Shown here: one piece after another, positions 39,343 to 64,000 of the stretch
How positions within the stretch are numbered: position 1 is the stretch's first letter
How the letters are laid out: the number at the start of each line of letters is the position of its first letter
Assembly (NCBI GenBank): GCA_024529925.1
Contig: JAFEUB010001548.1
Location: 682,001 to 746,000 of the forward strand
Direction: 5' to 3'
DNA: 64,000 nucleotides
DNA from: Ophthalmolycus amberensis
Lineage: Eukaryota > Chordata > Actinopteri > Perciformes > Zoarcidae
Position numbers and translations under genes: made by a program
The notes under the pieces: generated by a model
The model's input: the letters and a program-made list of their open reading frames with translations, nothing else
Database searches by the model: none
What the model was told of the DNA's origin: nothing

Positions 39343-41418
39343 TCCCACCAAATATGCAGGATTTGGAGGTAGGATGAGTGACGAGAAAAGGCAGAAACAC
39401 ACATGGGTTTTGGTCTGTGATTATGATAAATACTGCAAACTGGTCACATCAAACCATTTACATCCACTGATTTATAAAGTTCTCAATGCATACAGTATGT
39501 ACATATTTCTCAATATAAATAGGACTGTGGAATGTACTTTCATTTACATTAGCAAAGGCAGGTAAAGGTAGAGCATTTTCTCCAGTCATCATTTACAATG
39601 TCACGTAAATTGTCATTATCACATTGTTATATTATCCAAATGGACAACCATCGTCTAAATCATTCATATTGGTGTTAAAGGACAGTCTGTGCGTACAGAT
39701 AGCATCAGCCGTGGCAGCCATTTTTGTTCCTCCAGTATCAGACGTTTTTACCCTGACCTGAGCCTTCGGAACAGCACTTCCAAGCTCCATATTCACCATC
39801 CCACAGGTAGTGTAGGTTGGGACCATGGTTAGATTAGGGTCTGCCAACTCTGTATGAACCAAATTTAAGGGATCCTTATCAAAATGTTTATGTGTAAACG
39901 TAAAAATGTTATAATTTCCAACATATTGTCAACACAATTTTTAACTCTGTATATATTATACTGCAATACTTGTATGAGCCTAAACCATGTGAACCAGACC
40001 ACAGCTCAGACCATCTACTGGGGATTTACGTCTCTTTAATAAGACTCTTGTGTTCTTGTGTTCGGGTGAGTGTGTCCAGACCTGACACTTCAATGTAACC
40101 TGCCTGGCAGAATATCTTTCATGGTCAAAGCAGCGGCAAAGAAAACGTTGATAACTACACATTGCATTTCCTATAAATTCTTCACAATAAAAGTCCCACA
40201 TTATCTTTGCTGCTTGCCCTTCCTACCTACGGTATAAGAAGACAGCCGCTACCAAAGCTCTGCCGATTCAGTGATAAACTCTTTTCATTTCTTAGACATT
40301 CTTCCCTGTAGAATTCCCCAGTTCTTTTGTTCATTAAAGGCCACCTCTGCATGTGGTCTGGCTGATCGGATCCCGCTGAGAGCAAGATCCGGTCTCGGAG
40401 CGTACAGACGTGACAGTTAATGCGTCCTGCACTGATGGGACGACAAAAGACAAGTGGAACCACAGTGTAAAGAAATTTGGTAAAAATGTCATTTTAAAGA
40501 GAAATGAAACCAAGGAACTTTCATTAAAACGTACACCCCCAACCCACTTTTGATGATTTAAAGTTCAACACAAATAATCACGACTTATCATTCATCATCA
40601 ATCACAAATGGTAAAATGTCAGCGCTCTAATTTCTCAAGAAAATTCTTGAATTCCGGGGTCCAACTGGGAATGGAAAACCCTTGATTGTGCTCAGAGCTT
40701 TGTAAAGTAGTCTTATATTAACTGCACTCCTTGTCCATCAGAACAGTCAACACACACATTCCTTTCAATGCTATCACGAAGACTTCAAACTCTAAATCTA
40801 GACCAGTTTAGATCCTTTGACACAAATGTGAACCATTTATGTCCATTTGGCATGTTCTACTAAGTCTCACTGACACTGAAACCACACCGGCTGTGGTAAC
40901 CTGTACCAGTCATTTTCATTAAGAAGCCCTCTGTGATTATAATAGAAAGATTAACCAGGTAACAAGCTATCAAAGCTGCACCACCTGTCCAGTGAAGACA
41001 GTCTATCAAGTCATATTGTTGTCTTGTTCCAACAAAAACAGACGTGACTTGTGTATTTTGAGTCTGGGTAGAAACGAGGCAGCTCCTAAGAAAACAGTCG
41101 AGTCAGTCCGTTATTCCTTACATATTCTGCATCTCACTTTCACTTTTTGCAGTTTTCACAGAATTGAAAACATATCTGTGACACGTCAGGGAAGAAAAAT
41201 TGAATGAATGACGTGCGTCAGTTTATCCTCTAAACATATGGCCAAAAGTCTGCCTGAACCACTGACGAGGAAACAATGTCATTTAAAAATCATCGTCTGA
41301 TTATGAACATACTGTGCAGCCGCTCTCTGTCCCCACAGAGCAGAAAAAAACAGCCCTTCCCACACAGAGCAGGCCGTGGTTCCCTCATCTCCACCACTTC
41401 AGCTCCTCCTGCTGCTCA
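39343..41418. other. golga1 downstream flank, no other gene seen
   Basis: The golga1 3'UTR must begin at 41418 and run towards lower coordinates, but I could not fix a polyadenylation signal. No arpc5l-like or other coding exon is recognisable on either strand. Confidence 0.5.
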
Positions 41419-59267
<17,849 letters not shown>

Positions 59268-60197
59268 GTCTGTCCTTTCAGTGTGTCTTTCTGAGTGCAA
59301 TTTGCAGTTTCTGTAGACTAAGTGACTTCCCACGATGCATGGAGTTTATGGCTCCTTGTTTCGAGCTTTGAAACAGAGCCGCGTCCTTATGCAGTGCCAC
59401 TCACAACAAGTTTGTACTGGTGACTCCATCCTGCTACTGCTGGACACAGAAAAGAGGCAGTTATCAAAATGCAAAGATCGATAACAGCGGCTGCTGAGAC
59501 CAACAAACAAGATATTTCTGCTCATAATACAGTTTTTTTGGCATCTTAATGCGACAAATGCTCAAACGTTGTGGTTGTTCAGTCTGTCTACTCTATAGGC
59601 CACTTCTAGCAATGAATCTCTCTTTTACTAATAGATACATTATACAGTCAGTGTATGTCAAACTGATAAGTCACTGTTGACACGGGAGACTCAATGTTTC
59701 TCTCACTTATCCAATATTTGGCTGATAAATGTATTACTTAAAGCAGATGTCAACCTTCTGAATGTAGGTTTTAGGTAATGCTAACTGCAACATATGAATG
59801 AGTTTAGTACCGGTATATGCTTTCCATGGAGCTCGTGAAATATAATCATGGAATCAGAATGCAATTCATCAAAAATTGCTGCATTGGAGAGATGTTGAGT
59901 TTGTATATTCATTTGTGTCCGTGCTGAGCTACAATGCATCCTAACTAACTCAACCTTCTAGCATTGCTGATGTGTGGACACGTTAGGTCACAGATTGCTG
60001 CAAAGTCAAGCTGTGTGTGGTCTCGTGTCAGTGTCCATCCCACTGGGAGATGCACTAATGCACTGACAGCCTATGCTTTGACAGATAGATAGCCAGCTAG
60101 CTCTCCTAGCCATAACAATGACAGTTAACGTTACCACCACAGGGCGATGCTAGCTGACGTTAGCTTGCTCGTTCACTGAAGTCGCCTTTCTCTTACC
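59268..60197 (-). promoter_or_regulatory. golga1: golga1 5'UTR exons and upstream ORFs
   Basis: 5'UTR exon 2 is about 59268..59439 (acceptor GTGTCCAG). Exon 1 ends at 60197 with ATG directly before the donor GTAAGA. Joined, these would create ATG CAG TAG. Exon 2 adds two further upstream ATGs, with 27- and 20-codon frames that stop before the main ATG at 59267. Exon limits are inferred from splice signals. Confidence 0.5.
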
Positions 60198-60450
60198 ATA
60201 TTAACTTCGATAAAGTATCAGTCCGTGGCGTTTTCAATTTCTCAATGGCTGTACGTTCGCTTTCTTTCTGTCTACACTCAGTGAATAGCTATCGTTGTGA
60301 CAGTCGATATGAACTCGCTCATAACGTTCCTGTCTCGTCTGACAAGCTAGCTGCTGCTGCTAGCAGGTGAGCTACACGTCATCAGCCCAACACTTGAACG
60401 CGTCACGGCAGCGCCTCTGCTCATTGGGCAGATCGAGCCAATAAGCGCCG
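60197..60450 (-). promoter_or_regulatory. golga1: golga1 exon 1 and promoter region
   Basis: This is a relatively CpG-rich stretch without TATA. CCAAT-type boxes occur in both orientations (ATTGG 60423..60427, CCAAT 60438..60442), with a CRE-like ACGTCAT at about 60376..60382 and GCGTCACGG near 60400. This fits a housekeeping promoter. No divergent gene was seen on the other side. Confidence 0.45.
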
Positions 60451-60959
60451 CCTACATGCACGAGCAGTAATAACAGTTTCAGACATGCAGATGCAAGGAC
60501 ACACAACACATCATTTTTGAGCTGCTTATTTTTTAAGAGATATCAACTGCTTGAGAAATACTCCATGCTGGAGCTTTCCCTCCCTGAAGTAACTGTATTT
60601 GGAGTGTCAGTGTGGCAGACTCTATTTGACTCTTTTTAGTGTACTGAAAGAAGAAGCAATTTCTGCATTTCCTGTTGAAACTGTGTCACTCTCTTATGCC
60701 TATGGAGATTATTCCCTAATTTGGTTCATATTTCTGTCACCATTTTCTAACAATTGTAATGTTTGAGCTGCCATGTGATCAAACTGCTCAAACTCAAGCT
60801 TGTACTAAAACAAATGCTTTCATGTAGGCTTATTGCTAAGTCTTAGGAGAACAGTATATGCTGATGATAAATTAGACCTAAAAGCTGAGGGGAATGGTAC
60901 ATTCTACCTGAAAGCTGTGAATATTCTACTACACTCCACAGTGAGATACAAATGCATGC

Positions 60960-61598
60960 CCCCTATCACTCTGTGTGACTCCCCCTATCACCCTGTGTGA
61001 CTCCCCCTATCACCCTGTGTGACTCCCTCTATCACCCTGTGTGACTCCCTCTATCACCCTGTGTGACTCCCCCTATCACCCTGTGTGACTCCCCCTATCA
61101 CCCTGTGTGACTCCCCCTATCACCCTGTGTGACTCCCCCTATCACTCTGTGTGACTCCCCCTATCACCCTGTGTGACTCCCCCTATCACCCTGTGTGACT
61201 CCCCCTATCACCCTGTGTGACTCCCCCTATCACCCTGTGTGACTCCCCCTATCACCCTGTGTGACTCCCTCTATCACCCTGTGTGACTCCCCCTATCACC
61301 CTGTGTGACTCCCTCTATCACTCTGTGTGACTCCCCCTATCACCCTGTGTGACTCCCTCTATCACTCTGTGTGACTCCCCCTATCACCCTGTGTGACTCC
61401 CCCTATCACCCTGTGTGACTCCCCCTATCACCCTGTGTGACTCCCTCTATCACCCTGTGTGACTCCCTCTATCACCCTGTGTGACTCCCTCTATCACCCT
61501 GTGTGACTCCCCCTATCACCCTGTGTGACTCCCCCTATCACCCTGTGTGACTCCCCCTATCACCCTGTGTGACTCCCCCTATCACCCTGTGTGGCTCC
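60960..61598. repeat. 22-bp minisatellite fused to a LINE
   Basis: About 29 copies of CCCTATCACCCTGTGTGACT plus CC, with CCCTCTATC and CACTCTG variants. It joins without a gap the LINE text ATCACCCTGTGTGGCTCCCC at its right end, of which the unit is a near copy. Confidence 0.95.
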
Positions 61599-62400
61599 CC
61601 CGTCGACGCTGTGGAGTCCTTCCTCTTCCTGGGCTCCATCATATCCCAGGACCTCAAGTGGGAGCTGAACATCAACTCCATCACCAAGAAGGCTCAGCAG
61701 AGGATGTACTTCCTGAGGCAGCTGAAGAAGTTCAACCTGCCAAAGACAATGATGGTGCACTTCTACAGAGCCATCATTGAGTCCATCCTCTGCTCCTCCA
61801 TCACGGTCTGGTACGCTGCAGCCACAGCCAAGGACAAGGGCAGACTGCAGCGCATCATTCGCTCTGCTGAGAGGGTGATTGGCTGCAATCTGCCGTCCCT
61901 CCAGGACTTGTTCACTTTAAGAACCCTGAAGCGAGCAAGAAGGATTATAGCTGACCCCTCTCACCCTGCACAAAAACTGTTCTTGTCCCTTCCATCTGGT
62001 AGGAGGCTGAGGTCCATCAGGACCAAGACCTCATCCCACATGAACAGCTTCTTCCCATCTTCAGTTGGGCTCATCAACAAAGCCCGGGACCCCCACTGAC
62101 TCTGTCATCCCCAGGACAATTTCCTACCAGTCACTCCCCCGCACATCCCCTCAAATACAGTCTACACTTTACATTACACCTACTGTACATCTCACTTGTT
62201 TATAATCCTGTTATCTGTTCGTTTGTGCACTTTATTTTATATTTCACTTTATTTTATATTTTACTGTAAATTTAAATATGCTTCTACTTTTTGCCCTGTA
62301 TTGATTGTTGTTGATTGTTTAATGTTAAGCACCACCCGTCATGTCAAATTCCTTGTATGTGCAACATACCGTGGCAAAAAATGGCTCTGATTCAGATTCT
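61575..62400 (+). mobile_element. Truncated LINE, RT C-terminal part and 3' tail
   Basis: The frame to 62099 reads ITLCGSPVDAVESFLFLGSI, KKAQQRMYFLRQLKKFNLPK, YRAIIESILCSSITVWY and LPSGRRLRSIRTKTSSHMNS, the C-terminal part of a fish non-LTR reverse transcriptase protein. The 3'UTR ends in CAAATTCCTTGTATGTGCAA and CTGATTCAGATTCTGAT, the usual short-repeat tail. The frame is open, so it is fairly young; it is 5'-truncated by the 22-bp array. Clade not assigned. Confidence 0.85.
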
Positions 62401-64000
62401 GATAAATGTGGGGTTTCCAAAACATTAAAATGGATTTTATTTGCGAATCATAATTTATTTAGTTGTCACAATGATTTGAAATAACAACAAATAACGACAT
62501 TTAAATTGCTTTGATTTTAACAAATGCTCCCAGATTTTGACTAAAATTACAATTCTGGCAGTGATAATAGATAATAAATTGTGCTGGAAATCACATATAA
62601 ATTAAAAATAAGCAAACATTTTCAAGGTCAATTGCAGGACAATTAAGGCTTTTCTAACCCAGCTTCCTTTAATAGCTTAGCTCATTCTGCTCGTGTGTTA
62701 CTGTGTGGAAGTCTGAGGAGATACAAAACAAATACAATATGTATACTTCAAAAGAGCCATGAACCAACAAACTCCCTGTTTACTAAATTAAAGAATCACA
62801 TTTAGAGTCTCGGTCGACCTCAAAACGGCTGAATCACCTGAAAGTATCCAGACGGTGTTTGAAAGGAAAGTCAATATGATGATTTGCCTGTTTGTAAAAA
62901 ATCGTGAGTACCAATGTAAAAATCATTGTAATTCAGTTCATTTGTGAATTTATGGAAAAGCTGTGGTGAGGAATTGAAAACATGCAGTGCACTCAATAAG
63001 TAAAAAAATTTGATCACAACTGCAAAAATGACTTTTAAATTGAACAAAGTCCATTTGGGGCTTCTACATTCAACGTCCACAAATGTCCAAACAAAAAGAC
63101 ATATTTGGAATCCAGAACATAGCTGCTTGAAAAGGTTTGACATCATTTATCATTATATTGTAAATCTTTGAAATGGAACTAATTCACTTTCTCCACGAGG
63201 CTTCAGGAAACTAAATTTGAGTAAATTTATGGAGAAGTGTAAAATGCACATTTCCCTAAAACGCCATTCTTTCATTTAAATGTAACTTTTGAATCTCAAA
63301 TGAAAAACCCCTGATGATCTATTGTTCTATATTGTAAAAAGCTGAAAAGACGGATCATTCTGTAAAAGTAAATACAAATGACTGTGTGAACTGCTGCCTC
63401 ATTGACTGCAGACCAAAATGCATTTCAATTTCAATGATGTGTCAGCTGCACCGGTCCTTCAACGCTCTGAGCACCAATCTCCCTGTTTTGTTTTATTATC
63501 ACCATTGTAACAGAGTATATGTGCATCTGTGCTCTAACGTTGTGCTTCATCTTTGCCCCCATGTTACAGTAAAGGTGGCCCCGTAACAAGCTTCTGGTTA
63601 GCCTGAAGACCCCCGTGTTAGAAAAGCCCCTTTCTAACACGTTCAAGCTGGTTTCTTTCATCAAGACACTGCTGTTGCAGGTGCTCCACATGTACGGTCA
63701 ACTTTAATGCAATTATGAGTGTTATGCCTCTGCAGGCGCCAGATGTTTGTCTGTTTTCCGTATTATTCTCGTGTAACCAGTACCTCAGGAATCTGGAGGG
63801 AGGTTCCTCAAATATGGCACAAATGTCCACTTGGACTCAAGGATGAAGTGATTCAAGTTGTGTGGGTAAAGGTCCGTGTGAACTCAAGAATTGATTTGCT
63901 AATTGTGACAATTTCACACAAATGTCTAAAAGGATAAAATGAGGAAGTAGGTGACATTTTGGACAGACTGTAACTTGACTGTTTGGCGGAGGCATACAAC
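62401..64000. other. No supported gene
   Basis: AT-rich DNA with only short open frames on both strands and no recognisable domain or repeat. It lies upstream of golga1 and may be intergenic. Confidence 0.5.

Overview
The window looks like teleost fish (probably percomorph) nuclear DNA. It carries intron-containing vertebrate genes and many fish-type repeats: L2-like and other LINEs, BEL/Pao, hAT and piggyBac fragments, tRNA-like dispersed repeats, and very dense micro- and minisatellites. There is no bacterial or phage organisation, so operons, Shine-Dalgarno sites and CRISPR do not apply.

Three gene loci are supported, all on the minus strand. (1) At 25139..29785 is a split gene for a small type I membrane protein with a mannose-6-phosphate-receptor-homology (MRH) / Atg27-like lumenal domain. 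Three exons splice in phase; the last exon was not found. (2) At 32378..34113 is an intact ribosomal protein gene, rpl35 (4 exons, 123 aa). A damaged tandem copy lies at 35720..36583, without exon 2 and without the start codon. (3) At 41419..59267 is golga1 (golgin-97), with 23 coding exons, 845 codons plus stop and a C-terminal GRIP domain. Its 5'UTR and promoter reach to about 60.45 kb. The rpl35-golga1 neighbourhood resembles human 9q33.3, but I see no arpc5l between them.

Layout: 1..14 kb is gene-poor, with dispersed repeats and a 1.9-kb hAT-like element at 5070..6955. At 14.2..18.5 kb are a BEL/Pao fragment, 30-33-bp minisatellites, a hAT insertion with a perfect target duplication, and a 23-bp satellite. 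At 18.5..25 kb are gene-poor DNA, TA repeats and an 8-bp satellite. At 25..30 kb is the MRH-like gene, with an antisense L2 LINE in its first intron. At 30..32 kb are a minisatellite and a piggyBac remnant. At 32..37 kb is the rpl35 pair. At 37..41 kb are a minisatellite expanded inside a dispersed repeat and a 150-bp inverted repeat. At 41.4..60.4 kb is golga1, whose introns hold a hAT element filled by about 60 copies of a 26-bp repeat, plus long CA/TG tracts at splice sites. At 60.9..62.4 kb is a LINE 3' part whose own coding sequence appears to have seeded a 22-bp satellite.

I found no convincing new multi-gene system. The strongest unusual pattern is repeated association of minisatellites with transposable elements: arrays inside hAT elements, arrays seeded from a LINE and from a dispersed repeat, and a transposon landing inside an array. 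Next are patchy divergence of the rpl35 duplicate, consistent with gene conversion, and the unassigned MRH-like receptor.
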